NCBI GenBank assembly: GCA_011032825.1
Contig: JAADJZ010000010.1
Coordinates: forward strand, 930,001-994,000
Length of the DNA: 64,000 bases
Direction of reading: 5' to 3'
Source: Massariosphaeria phaeospora
Taxonomy: Eukaryota > Ascomycota > Dothideomycetes > Pleosporales
In this document: in pieces, positions 24,530 to 34,692 of the stretch
How positions within the stretch are numbered: position 1 is the first letter of the stretch
Layout of the letters: each line of letters starts with the position of its first letter
Made by a program: the position numbers and the translations under genes
The notes under the pieces: generated by a model
What the model saw: the letters and a program-made list of their open reading frames with translations, nothing else
Databases searched by the model: none
Told to the model about the DNA's origin: nothing

Positions 24530-25132
24530 TCATTGATTTCCCTGACCGGAAACGGGAATATAATCATGTCGCTCTCGTGCTCGCTGAGATAGTGTCAGCT
24601 ATAATTTATCCAGCACGAGAGCGTTGCTTGCTCAATCCTTACCTCAGTCCATTGCTCAATCCAAGGTCGTATGGCAGCATAACTCAACAGCCCTACGGTT
24701 GCGAAGATGAATATAAATACTACAGCTTGATCCTTGGCCGAGTCTCGCTCTATATATCGTTAGCTCTCCTAGTATATCCATGTGCCTCGATTGCAGGCTG
24801 CTCACGGAAACAGGTCGTGAAGACGTTCTCCTCCTTCTCGCCCTGGCAGAAAGTATAGCTCAGGCAGAACTGTCGGTTGCAGTCACTACATGACTTCTTC
24901 GAGGCGCGGTCTTTTAGGGGCGACGGTTTCTGGGAGGCGACGGGCGCATCGAGCGCAACGATAGTGCTGTTGCCAAAGCATGTGCATTTGCAGAAGGATG
25001 TCGGGGCTGTTCACGAGGCATCAGTGCGCGTTCGCAAGCATTGGGGCGCGGGGACGTACAAGCGGCAAGCGCCGTGGATAGAAAGGATACAAATGTGAGC
25101 AGCAGGAGCAGCCACCAAGTCTGGCGCTGCAT
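24530..25132 (-). CDS. Small cysteine-rich single-pass membrane protein
   Basis: Four exons on the minus strand: 25132-25060, 25006-24806, 24749-24643, 24583-24530. Introns are 53, 56 and 59 nt, all GT-AG. They give 144 residues in one frame. A signal peptide (MQRQTWWLLLLLTFVSFLST, cleavage after AxA) is followed by a luminal region rich in paired cysteines: SFCKCTCFGNSTIVALD, then SCSDCNRQFCLSYTFCQGE. A transmembrane helix (VVFIFIFATVGLLSYAA) precedes a short cytosolic tail ending in RHDYIPVSGQ. I know this as a conserved uncharacterised fungal type I membrane protein. The size and layout could fit yeast Exp1 (an ER cargo receptor), but I cannot show homology. The start codon sits directly against an 8-bp tandem repeat. 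Confidence 0.75.
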
Positions 25133-25172
25133 GGTGCCGTGGTGCCGTGGTGCCGTGGTGCCGTGGTGCCGT
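25133..25172 (+). repeat. 8-bp minisatellite (GGTGCCGT x5)
   Basis: Five perfect head-to-tail copies of GGTGCCGT occupy 25133-25172. They begin at the base next to the start codon of the minus-strand membrane protein gene, so they form its immediate 5' leader (ACGGCACC on its transcript). They also lie in the promoter region of the divergent NOL8-like gene. Copy number of such an array can vary by slippage; 8 bp is not a codon multiple, consistent with a non-coding position. Confidence 0.95.
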
Positions 25173-25546
25173 GGTGCCGTGGTCTGCTGCGCGGGGCGGC
25201 AGCTGTTGTGTGTTTACTGTGTTTACCTACTCGGTACTATCTGACATGGTCGTCGGCGGCTTCACATGGGGTCGTTCCGCCGCCTGAGCCCGCCGCTGGG
25301 GCCAGACGCCGGCCAAGGCCCCAGCACCGCGGAGCCGGGGCCAGAGCCAGAGCCAGAGCTTTTGCTCGCCATCTTCCCCTCCCCCTCGTCGCGCCCGTTT
25401 GCTCTCGACGCCCGTCCCGCGCGCGCCTGTCCGCCCGCTGTTGTTTGCTTGTATCTCTACATCTCCCACGCTCCGACGGCGGCCACTCTTGCGTGGCGTC
25501 CTCCAAAGCTGGTATCCTGTCCTACCGGAGAAGCCGCCGCGACTCG
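25173..25546. promoter_or_regulatory. Divergent promoter region of the NOL8-like gene
   Basis: Pyrimidine-rich on the plus strand towards 25380-25540, as in fungal 5' leaders. The frame of the downstream gene stays open through it up to 25139, but the translation is Arg/Pro-rich without motifs, so it is read as leader. Confidence 0.45.
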
Positions 25547-27352
25547 ATGCCCGCAACACAAGCGGCTACCCTCGAGCACACGGCCGCAGCCCTCCCGCCT
25601 GCCAAAGAGACAGAGAGCGGACCCGCCCAGCCAGCGGCACAGCAGGAAGCCGATCAACTCGTCAGGCTACACGTCACCCCCTTCACGCCTGCGCTGCTCA
25701 AAATCTATCTCGCGCCGTCAATCCTTCCATTAGCGAAGAACATCTCCTACCACACCGTCGAAACCTTCCCCGAAAAGGGCTTCGGATACGTAGAGCTGCC
25801 GGCCATGGAAGCGCAGAAGCTGAAGAAGAAGCTCAATGGCTCAACGCTCAAAGGATCCAAGGTTCGGATCGAGACCGCGAAGCCGGAGAAGCGCAAGGTT
25901 GCCGAGGACGTTGAGACGGTAGACGAGGACGACGAACGCCCTGCGAAGCGCTCAAAGAAGACAAAGAAGAAAGAGCAGGGTGTGCTCGAGGGCGTGGAGC
26001 TGCCCGACGAGAGGAAGGTGAAGCGAGGGTGGACTGAGCCGCTAGCCAAATCGAAAGACAGAAAGGACAAGAAAGACAAGAAAGACAACAAGGACAAGAA
26101 GGAAAAGAAGTTCCAAAAAGAGTCAAAGTATACCAAGGAGCCAGAACTTCTCTTCAAGGCGAAACTAACTCCTGTTGCCGCCACCGAGGTAGCACTCAAA
26201 GCGAAGAGCAAAGGCAAGAAGAAGGATAAGAAAGTTAAATCAACGCAAGAAGTGGTCGTCCATGAGTTCGAGAAGAGCTCCAAACAGCCAAGCTTCCTCA
26301 AGAACAGTGAAGTCACTTGCTCGGGAAAGCCTGCAGTCGAGTACGTCAACGGCACCGGTTGGGTAGATGAAGATGGCGAGCTGGTCGAACGTGAGACAGG
26401 CAAAGCGAGAAACAGGAGGGTCCTAGAACTAGTAGATCCTCCGGAACCTACGACTCCAAAGCAGCAGCAACCCGCCACACCATCTCCCCAGTCATCACCT
26501 GTGTCCAAGTCGAAGTCCACAAAGAAGGCAAAGGCGAAGAAGGTCACACCTTCCCCTTCTCCCTCAGAATCGGAGGCGGATGCATCTTCCTCGGCCGTCT
26601 CATCGTCTGGAGAAGACGAGCTATCTGATTCAGGTTCGGAAGAAGAAGAAGAATCTGGAAGCCCTGTTGCGCCTGAGGATTCCACTCCGCAGATATCTTT
26701 GACTCCATCATCCCCAGCCACGACTGAGGTCCATCCGCTCGAAGCATTGTTCAAGCGTCCCAGACCCTCCGCCATCTCCCTGACCAGTACAGACGCGGCA
26801 CTGACCCCCGTCAAGGGCTTGGCTCCCATCAACACCTCCTTCAGCTTCTTCGACAACAACGGCGAAGCTGTCGAAGGCGCCCAGGATCCATCTGCTGAAG
26901 CACCTGTTACGCCCTTTACACAGAAAGACCTAGAATGGAGAGGCTTGAGGAGCGCGGCACCCACCCCGGATACTGCTGCACTAGGCCGCCGCTTCTCCTT
27001 TCCCTGGCGTAAAGGCAGTCAGGAGGACGACGACGTTGATGACGACGCCGAGGCTGGCGCACAGCTATCTAACAACACAAAAGCCAATTCGTCTACGACA
27101 CACCTGCCAGGCCTTGTAGAGGAAGACGAAGAGGACGAGGAAATGGATGATGCTGAAGCAGGTACAGAGGCTGAGGCTGGAGCCGAGGAAGACGAGGAAC
27201 GAAAGGGCGAAGACGAGAGCGAGTTCCGCAGATGGTTCTATGAGAACAGGGGAGATACGAACCGGGCGTGGAAGAAGCAGCGGAGGGACGCCCTCAAGGC
27301 GAAACGACTGAGCAACAATCGCAAGGCTACTAGCGGTCGGAGTGCGAGGTAA
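25547..27352 (+). CDS. NOL8-like nucleolar RNA-binding protein
   Basis: One exon, 601 residues from the ATG at 25547 (MPATQAATLEHT). The N-terminal 110 residues resemble an RRM (RLHVTPFTPALLKIYL ... GFGYVELPAMEAQKLKKKL ... VRIETAKPEKRK). A long Lys-rich central part (KDRKDKKDKKDNKDKKEKK) alternates with Ser/Glu acidic blocks, which is usual for nucleolar proteins. The C-terminus has FRRWFYENRGDTNRAWKKQR, a signature shared with NOL8-like proteins of fungi and animals. The likely role is pre-rRNA processing in the nucleolus, inferred from that signature. The frame is open 400 nt further upstream, but this part crosses the minisatellite and has no protein-like features, so the later ATG was chosen. 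Confidence 0.72.
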   Translation: MPATQAATLEHTAAALPPAKETESGPAQPAAQQEADQLVRLHVTPFTPALLKIYLAPSILPLAKNISYHTVETFPEKGFGYVELPAMEAQKLKKKLNGSTLKGSKVRIETAKPEKRKVAEDVETVDEDDERPAKRSKKTKKKEQGVLEGVELPDERKVKRGWTEPLAKSKDRKDKKDKKDNKDKKEKKFQKESKYTKEPELLFKAKLTPVAATEVALKAKSKGKKKDKKVKSTQEVVVHEFEKSSKQPSFLKNSEVTCSGKPAVEYVNGTGWVDEDGELVERETGKARNRRVLELVDPPEPTTPKQQQPATPSPQSSPVSKSKSTKKAKAKKVTPSPSPSESEADASSSAVSSSGEDELSDSGSEEEEESGSPVAPEDSTPQISLTPSSPATTEVHPLEALFKRPRPSAISLTSTDAALTPVKGLAPINTSFSFFDNNGEAVEGAQDPSAEAPVTPFTQKDLEWRGLRSAAPTPDTAALGRRFSFPWRKGSQEDDDVDDDAEAGAQLSNNTKANSSTTHLPGLVEEDEEDEEMDDAEAGTEAEAGAEEDEERKGEDESEFRRWFYENRGDTNRAWKKQRRDALKAKRLSNNRKATSGRSAR

Positions 27353-27921
27353 AGTGCAGTAAGATGGGCTGCCTTGCTGTGCGTGCTGCGGAGCAGAGAG
27401 TGTATCGCTGGTATGCTGCCTGAAACAGACAGTACACAGTGAGTGCTATGTTGATGCAAATCGATCCCTCGCAAACAGACATGCTGTTCTACAGCACCAA
27501 CCATTACGACGCTAAATATCACATCTTGCTTGCGATACCATCCCATAGGCACGTTGTTTACTTCGTAGTGTATATTTCTCAAAATCTTTTGGCAACCGAA
27601 TCTTTTTCATGACCTCCCTCGCGTATAGAATTCGTAAATAATAATCATAGTCCAGTCCAGTTTACCCAAGTCCGAACTCAGCGCCGTGTATTTCACCTGC
27701 CAAGCTCCATTCATCGAACTAGGAAAAGCCTGGATCCCATACCCAAATGTATATATACGTGTGTTGCGCCAGTTTCTAAACTCCACCTACGTGTGCACAC
27801 CAGAAACTCCCATCCATACATCATATATGTTCACACGACGCGTTTCCGAAATCCAAACCCGAATGCCACACCCAACGCACCGCACCGCACCGCAACGCAT
27901 TGCAAACACCCCCCAACCGCG
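27353..27921. other. Intergenic stretch between convergent genes
   Basis: 3' flanks of the NOL8-like gene and the Pro/Ser-rich minus-strand gene. The plus-strand ORFs here are shadows of the opposite gene or short and motif-free. Confidence 0.5.
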
Positions 27922-28725
27922 TCAAGCATCCACGCCCTTCCACCGCACATGCCTGCACCCATCCTCGCCCATACCATCCCAACTCCCGCGCGTCCCATCG
28001 CCCCGCGCGCCACAACTCGGCCCACACGCTTCTTCCGCGCGCGTCAACACTTCGCCGTCTACGTCCCCATCCCCATCCATACCCCCGTCCATCGAAGCCC
28101 CCAGCCCCACACCCACGGCGAGATCCGGCACCGACCTCGACTTCGGCTTGGGCTTTACCCTCGATGTCGATGGCGCGCGCACCTCGCTGTCATGCTGCGG
28201 CGACTCGAGTTGTAGCGAGTCCTGCGACGAGGGGAGCGCGGCGAAGGATGAGGAGGCGGGGTGGGCGGGCGTGGAGGCAGTAGGGGGGATAGGGGGGAGA
28301 GGAGAGGGTGCGGTTGCTGTTGATGTTGTTGTCGAGGGCCAGGTTCCCCCCAGGATGTTTTCGCCCATCATGCCGTTCTCGGTGGCGGTGATGATTTCTT
28401 CGGAGACGGAGAGGGGGGGTGGTTGTTTGAGGGGTGGGGGGGAAGGGGGTGCTGGGAGGGGGGTTAGATTGGGTGGGTAGGTAGATGGGGCAAGAGATTC
28501 TAGTAGAGTGGAGAAGGGTGGACTGGGAAGAGGATATGGAGGTAGAGAGGTAGATAGGGAGAAGGACTTACTGAAATCTTGACTGTGGTTATTATTGTCC
28601 CATGATGGGTTCGACGACTCGGTGGGTGCCGAGTGCGATTCGGAGTGGCGGTTGAGCATATTGCCCATGTCTTGGATATGGTGGAGAATCGACGAGTCGC
28701 TTGATGCCGGAGAGTACGTAGTCAA
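27922..28725 (-). CDS. Low-complexity Pro/Ser-rich hypothetical protein
   Basis: An open frame of 267 codons on the minus strand from ATG 28725 (MTTYSPASSDSSILHHIQDM). I do not recognise the family. The first 50 residues are the most protein-like (HHIQDMGNMLNRHSESHSAP); the rest is Pro-, Ser- and Thr-rich, with an acidic/Gly tail. A strong donor (GTAAGT at 28571) and acceptor (CTAG at 28500) delimit a 72-nt in-frame intron, which would leave 243 residues. Its coding DNA produces a very G-rich plus strand. No transmembrane segment or signal peptide is seen. It may be a disordered regulatory protein, or only the first exons of a larger gene; the plus-strand ORF over the same DNA is a shadow. 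Confidence 0.45.
   Translation of the reverse strand: MTTYSPASSDSSILHHIQDMGNMLNRHSESHSAPTESSNPSWDNNNHSQDFSKSFSLSTSLPPYPLPSPPFSTLLESLAPSTYPPNLTPLPAPPSPPPLKQPPPLSVSEEIITATENGMMGENILGGTWPSTTTSTATAPSPLPPIPPTASTPAHPASSSFAALPSSQDSLQLESPQHDSEVRAPSTSRVKPKPKSRSVPDLAVGVGLGASMDGGMDGDGDVDGEVLTRAEEACGPSCGARGDGTRGSWDGMGEDGCRHVRWKGVDA
28283..28464 (+). other. G-tract cluster with G-quadruplex potential
   Basis: The plus strand has repeated runs of four to seven G (around 28283-28298 and 28410-28464), separated by short loops. This meets the usual pattern for intramolecular G-quadruplexes. It is the template side of the Pro-rich minus-strand ORF. Confidence 0.6.
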
Positions 28726-29742
28726 TCGATAACTGATAGGTAGTCGTCGAAGTAGTCGTTTCCGAGCACTAATCGTATATTTGGTAAGTCGACCAGTAGG
28801 TGGTAGCCTTGTCGGTAGTCGTACGCCGATAGCTACAAGTAAGTTACGTTCAAGTCCGTTAAAGATAAAGATATCTCTTCCACTCTCAATTCAATCTAGA
28901 CAAAATCCAGTGCACTTTCAACAACTCTAAAAACCCAGTGCACAACAATACGCAAAGTCCATCAGCCAAAGCGTCATAATATAGCCATGCTATGAGGCGG
29001 GGCAACACGAAGGCAGACGCTGATGTCCCCGCGGGTACAAGCCCGAATCCTTCTTGCTTTTGCCGTTTCCCGCCCATGACGTCGCCCCCATGCCCATTGC
29101 GGCATGTCAGGGTCCGTTTAGCTCCCGCTGAACAATCCAAGCGCCAATCCCGTCCGCTCGATCCTGCATGCGGCCGGACCAGCAATCGGATCTCCAGTGG
29201 ACTGTGTGTTGCACCACCGATGGCGAAATTTGGGTCACCTTCTGCTGGAACGAACAGGATGGTTGCAAAAGAAACATGATACGACAATGATTATGGTGTT
29301 ATCAGGAGCGGTCGAGGGGGAAGTTGTGTAAGACGTTTCGGAATAGGTAATGTTGATTTATAATCCATCGTTTGCTTCCAACTCGTACCTACCGTGGATA
29401 CTCTCAATATTTGCCAACCGTTTGCAGGGGAAATCAGCGAGATAATTGGAGGCATAGGCCAATGTAGACCGATGACAGGAGTTTGATTGGAGCTCTGGAT
29501 AAACGACTCTGCTAGCCTTTGGCAAACATTGCAAGTTTATACGGTATCTGAGCACGGCGAACCTTTTTAGCTATACCGTTTCGCAATAGGTGTGCCATGA
29601 TCAATGAGCATGCACCGCAGCTGGATGACTGTTATCATCCATGCTGAGTGAAATGATATGAAAACAATCTGGATCTAGAAAGAGCATGAGACCCTTCGTA
29701 GCACCCTGCCAAGTCGCATGCACAACATCAACGTTGCCACAT
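28726..29742. other. 1-kb stretch, nothing recognised
   Basis: Contains the 5' flank of the Pro/Ser-rich gene with repeated short TAGTCG-type words at 28740-28825. ORFs at 28886-29287 (minus) and 28992-29279 (plus) overlap each other and carry no motif. Confidence 0.45.
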
Positions 29743-30641
29743 TCACGTTTGGGTAGTGGCATCGCCGCTGGCACCAGTACCAGTGTCTTGTGGTGCACCG
29801 CGCCTACCCCGCGGTCCCTCGGTATCCGTCTTGATCATGCGTTCCAACTCTCTGATCCTGCTCTTGAGCACCTCGTTCTCTTTCTTGGCGTCCTCTAGTT
29901 CTTGGCGGTGCTGCGCGACCTCCTCGTATCGTGGTGTACTGACAACGCTTGCGTTCCGAGCTTGATGGGCACTTGACGGATCGCTGATGGCTTGCTGCGA
30001 GGACACGGAGTACCGATGAGGGGGGCCGGCTGTGGCAGACGTCAGGTCAGCGCAAAGCCACCAGAGGATGTCGTGTGTCCACTGCGAGGAGAGTACATAC
30101 CATTGCGAGACACGCTCGACGAGCTGCGGTGGCGGCGTGCAGCAGTCACAGCGCCTGTGTGGCCGACCGACGCGTCTGTAGCTTCCAGGGCGTTGGACGT
30201 GGCGCTCGAAGTCGTGGATGCCACAGATGCAGAATGGGCACGTAGAGCAGAGAGTTCGCGCGTTAGGCGGTTGACCTGGCATATCTGTGTGAGCGTCGAA
30301 CAGCTGGGGGGAAACGAGAGACATGTCTCTCAGTCTCGCATCACATGGGGACTGAAACCTACCACAGCCTCCTGTTCCTTTTCTAGCTCCAGATGCAGCT
30401 CCGCCGCCGTCAACGGCCGTGGGTGGCGCATGGGGACACCCGCCGCCTCAACGTTGGGGATATAGCTCGGGCTCAGCGGTGGAAATGCGTGCGGGGGCTG
30501 CGTCGCGGCCGAAGCATTGCCACCGGACGACGATGCCAGCGGGAGCGGCGGCGGGCTCATCGGGTATATCTGCGAGGTGCGGCGTGAGGTTGCATTCGAC
30601 GACTGGCGGGACACCTGGGCCGAGTTCAGATCGGGCGCCAT
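29743..30641 (-). CDS. Coiled-coil hypothetical protein
   Basis: Three exons on the minus strand: 30641-30363, 30275-30101, 30029-29743, with introns of 87 and 71 nt. They join in one frame to 246 residues. The start is MAPDLNSAQVSRQSSNATSR. A Ser/Pro-rich N-terminus is followed by a helix spanning the first splice (LHLELEKEQEAVVNRLTREL). A Ser/Thr-rich linker comes next, and a second coiled coil (EEVAQHRQELEDAKKENEVL followed by KSRIRELERMI) lies near the end. The heptad-like Leu/Ile spacing suggests dimerisation. I do not recognise a family or a catalytic domain. The start at 30641 was preferred over upstream in-frame methionine 30845, which would add low-complexity leader sequence. Confidence 0.72.
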
Positions 30642-31490
30642 GATGCTGTTGCACGGTGTGGATTGACGGTGGTCAGGAATGCCGAGATGGAGATGGATGG
30701 GGGGTGCCGTGGGGTGAATGAGTAGAGGCAGCAGTAACGCACAACCCCCGGCGGTAGGTGCGGCGCCATCACATCGCTTCCATTGTTGTGATGGGGAGTT
30801 ATACCTGCTGCCCCCCGGGGGTTGTGGCTGCTGTGGGGCCCTCACCCCGCTGACATAATTTATTGCCGATTAGGAAGACCTCAGGCACTCCTCTTGACAG
30901 CCTAGGAGTTTTTAGCAACTAGTGGATAGTCTACCTCTATCTTTGCAAAGCCCTGTTGTATCTAGTATAGTAGGCATTGTATGCAGTACGCCGGGCCTGC
31001 CAGGGCGACTCCGGTCAGCATGTCATCAACATGAGGCACAACCCAATGAAGGAACGCAACCAACTCCTCACGAATCATTTAACGTTTTGCATTCATCTTT
31101 TCCAAACTTCCCAAAGTGGTGCTGGGTCACAGCCAAGTCTGTCAAAGTATCATGTTGTTTTGCTCTATTCAATGCTACTAACACGCATGCTCCTGGTCAA
31201 GCTCTGAAGATGAGGCTTATAGAGAGATAGCTGGCTGACAGCTACGTCCAGGACTGCGTCTACCGCCCACTGTCTTCGCATAAAGTACATGGTATGAGGT
31301 ATGCTCTCTACCTTCTTCGTCAGCCGATACATTATCGACCGTTCGCGAATGTCTGCGCCATCCCGATTGGGATTGTGCGTCCCAAGTATTGCATCAAAAT
31401 GCTTTTAAGACAGCCCGAGAATCCATCCCCAACTCCAGGCCGAAATGCTGTGTCGTACTTGTTCGTGGGGTTCCAGCTGTGCCGAATAGT
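30642..31490. other. Intergenic stretch, nothing recognised
   Basis: Upstream side of the coiled-coil gene (with a GGGGGTTGTGG-type G-rich patch near 30820) and 3' flank of the eIF3L gene. ORFs of up to 102 codons lack motifs. Confidence 0.5.
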
Positions 31491-33020
31491 CTAATACGTC
31501 CTGGCCAGGTTACGAAGATACCAATCTACCAATCTCCGTCCCACTTTAGCCTCGGCGACGTGGATCAGATCCTAGCATGTATTAGCATCGTCTATCATAT
31601 ATCTCAGTCTGAGAGTCTCAGTTGCACTTACACCCTCCATGGCATAATCAAGGTCACTGCTGTGGACAATGTCGCCTTCCAACAGACCTCCCTCATTCCA
31701 CCTGGTCTGCCTGTTCCTCTGCTTATTGACGAGCAACCAACACCGTAACTTCTCCGGATCGACCTCAAGGAAACCAGCAAGCTTCTTGAGATCCATGGTT
31801 GTGTAGAGCTTGAGGTAACTCTTGACTGTTGGAGACATCATGTTGTTCTTGACTTCATCCATAAAGATGCGGAGGTGGTGCTCAACGGGATCAATGTTGA
31901 TCTCCGGGTTGTCGAAATCTGGAGGAGTGGGGCTAATGAACTTGGGGCAGGCGGTTCGGAACAACTCTTCAAACAGGGGCAACGAGTCCGGACCTCCGCG
32001 CTGCAGCCTATTAAACTGCTCTCCATACTTCTCGCGCAGAGCAGTATGGATCGTGTCGTCCAGCCTAGTGGGTTGGAAAGCAACACAGATGGCGATAAGG
32101 GCGTACATCTGGTCATTCTTCTTCGTAATCGAGTCGTACTGGGCGTTCTTCTGAAAGTTTTTCGTCCGTGAAACGTAGACCAGAATGTGACTGAACATCC
32201 GGATAGCATCCGTGTACCTCCGCATCATCATGTACGAGAAGCCCACATAGTAGTAGGTGGTAAAATGTGCAGCCATGACACGGGCGAACATAGCCTTCTT
32301 GTTGAGCTCGATATCATCCAACGTTTTCAGTGCCAGACTGAAATCTCCGAGCAAACAGTGTACGCGCAAGAGGCCGATTATCGAAAAGTACCCCAGCATT
32401 TTGTACAGCGGCCTGTTGCCGTAATCCCCAGCAAACGCGCTGGGCTCCTCGCCCTTCTTCATGGCCGAGAGCTGCTCGCTGATCTGCGATCTCTGGATCA
32501 GAGAGTAGAGAACGTTCAGCACACTGTAGCACCCCCATGTATTCGGATTATCCCGCAGGAGCGATATTTCTTCCCCGTTGTCGTTTTTCAGGGCAATCTT
32601 TTGGCGGTAGCTGCAGAAGCTGTTGAACTGGTAGATGAACTCGTCGATGACATCCCAGGCCCAGAAGTACTGCGCCACTATGTCAGCTCTGTATCATGCT
32701 ATCTTTGTTGCGCTTACGTTAGGAACATCCATATCGACTGGTCCATCCGAGTTCAGGATATAGTGAAAGAGGTTGCAGTAGTTGTCGTAACTGGCAAACT
32801 TGGTCTCCAGGGTCGCTTGGAACTCCAGCGGCGTGGCTGCAGCTTGTAGTTGTGCGTGGATATCCTGATTGCCGCCCATCGAGGGCATCCTGTCCATATC
32901 GTTGTCCATGCCGTTGTACTGCACTTGCTCGCGGTAGTCGTTGACAAGTGCCTCCTCTTCTCCGTCAGACACGTCTTCGGGCGCTCGAGTAGCCTCGGGA
33001 ACACGCTCGCGCAGACTCAT
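31491..33020 (-). CDS. Eukaryotic translation initiation factor 3 subunit L
   Basis: Three exons on the minus strand: 33020-32718, 32669-31632, 31571-31491, with introns of 48 and 60 nt. The product has 473 residues, the usual size. It starts MSLRERVPEATRAPEDVSDG and contains the signature blocks of eIF3l: WDVIDEFIYQFNSFCSYR, YKMLGYFSIIGLLRVHCLLG, MMRRYTDAIRMFSHILVYV and, in the PCI-type C-terminal domain, TVKSYLKLYTTMDLKKLAGF. The short last exon supplies DLIHVAEAKVGRRLVDWYLR and the conserved NLARTY end. eIF3l belongs to the non-core part of eIF3 on the 40S ribosome; it is present in most filamentous fungi and absent from budding yeast. The acceptor GCGCAG at 32670 was chosen because it restores VPNYFWAWD in phase. 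Confidence 0.95.
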
Positions 33021-33433
33021 ATTGGCTGTTGGCGACGGGCCGCAGTTCGTTCGGTGATCGTGAGGGACGTTGAGTATTCGGTGTTTCGCAATTTGAATTT
33101 CGAGCGCGGGCGGCCGCCAATTCTGCCTCGCTTGTGGGTGTTCTCTTGGCAGCCTTTATCGATATGGATTTAAGACGACGGCGGGGTACGCTAAGGAGGG
33201 GCATTGTGATCCGAACCTCACCACTGCTCTTATCAGCCAAAATTCAAGATCTAGGCAACCTAAGCTTTTATTTGCAAGATGATCTCTCTGGTTGGCCTGC
33301 CATGGCAACAACCACTGCCTTGACATGTCTTCATCAGTGCTTCCGAGCATACAGACTACAGAACTGAACAATACAGATATACATGCAACAACAACAACAT
33401 GCGAGAATACTCTACTCACACAGAAGTTATCCA
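33021..33433. other. Short intergenic stretch
   Basis: Promoter side of the eIF3L gene and 3' flank of the nitrilase-family gene. Nothing further recognised. Confidence 0.5.
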
Positions 33434-34427
33434 TCACAACTTCTCCTTCGTCCTCGAATGCCTGTAGTCGTAATGCCAATCGTCTCTCGCCAAATCCGCC
33501 CTAACCTTGTAGTTATCCTCCGCATCTTCCAAAATCTGCATATCCACATCCACAACACTCATGCCCTCAGCACAGCTCCCCAGCCTCGTGAGCGCCCCGA
33601 CAAACGGCACAACGACCTGAGACAACCCGGCATACCCGCGTCCAGGCGGACCTCCAGCATTCGCAAACACGATTGCTAAATCTCGCGTCAGTCACCATCA
33701 CTCGGCACTAGGGGCATATAGGGCTACCATACCACACGTATTCTCAAACGCCCTCGCCGTAAGCATAGAGTCCAGAAACAGCGCCTCCGCAGACGGGTTC
33801 AGCTTCAACCCGGCCTCGTTGCAATCTTTCAGCGTCCAGAACGTCGGCACAATGATGATCTTCGCCCCCTGGGCAATCAGCTCCCTGAACGCCTCCGGAA
33901 ATGCCAAATCCCAACATATCAGCATTCCGACCTTCCCGAGCGGCGTGTCGAATACTTCATGCACATCGCGTCCCGAGCCTGTCAGATGTTCTCTCTCCGG
34001 GCCCCACAGGTTCTTCTTGATGTACTTGCCCTTGATGCGTCCTTGCTCATCGATGAAGTAGGCCACGTTGAGTAGCCGATCCTCTTCTTTTTCGTTTTCG
34101 CGGTGACTTTCGACAATGGTGCCTGGGACGATGCAGATGGCGCATTCCTTTGCTAGCTCTTGGTACTTTTTCAGGTACGTTTCCCACTGATCACATAAGC
34201 CGATGAAAGCAGGGTCCTTGGGAACCCAGTTGGTAAGATGATATTCTGGAAGGACGGCGAGCTCAGCGCCTTGGGTTGCGGCTGCTCGTACGTAGTTCGC
34301 AGCTTTATTGAAGTTGTGTTCCAGCTGCATAGGCTGATGTTTTAGGTTAGTGTGGATAAGTCTAAACTAAACAGAGAAGGACCTTAGGGTATAGTTGTAT
34401 CACAGCAACTTTCACAATTGGTGCCAT
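33434..34427 (-). CDS. Carbon-nitrogen hydrolase (nitrilase superfamily)
   Basis: Three exons on the minus strand: 34427-34383, 34333-33733, 33675-33434, with introns of 49 and 57 nt. The product has 295 residues, a normal length. The first exon is the short MAPIVKVAVIQLYPK. All three catalytic residues are visible: Glu in LAVLPEYHLTNW, Lys in GKYIKKNLWGPEREH, and Cys in GMLICWDLAFPEAFREL. The second splice (G|CA) restores FENTCAIVFANAGG, a conserved block. Substrate cannot be read from sequence; the group includes omega-amidases, N-carbamoyl hydrolases and nitrilases. The GPEREH extension after the catalytic Lys is common in fungal aliphatic amidase-like members. It is probably cytosolic, as no targeting signal is apparent. 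Confidence 0.93.
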
Positions 34428-34692
34428 GGTGACTTTGTTCAGATAGCTAATCCTGTCTTGATCGGGCGAATTCAGCAATTGATGCGGAGAGGAAGCTGCT
34501 CGGGCTTAGGAGTTAGAGTCTTGGTCAGACTAGTCTACTCTTGGTTGCAGGTAGTGTAAATGTTGATTGGTCGCAAATAATCGCATCTTCATTCTCGTTA
34601 CTATTGGTCTTTTACTCATTCTGCTCAAATCGCGTACTGGCTACAGGTCCATAGGAACGTTCGTGGAGCCCTCACTGAGCATGTATCGTTTC

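Noticed and set aside
25747..26964. 405-codon minus-strand ORF
   Set aside because: It is the Ser/Phe-rich antisense of the Lys/Glu-rich NOL8-like gene, produced by codon bias.
27686..28480. 264-codon plus-strand ORF
   Set aside because: It mirrors the Pro/Ser-rich minus-strand ORF and includes a His/Pro/Thr-rich low-complexity part; the minus-strand reading has the better start and a strong intron.
28886..29287. 133-codon minus-strand ORF
   Set aside because: A competing ORF covers the opposite strand, and neither shows a domain or splice-linked continuation.
32187..32849. 220-codon plus-strand ORF
   Set aside because: Antisense of the firmly identified eIF3 subunit L.
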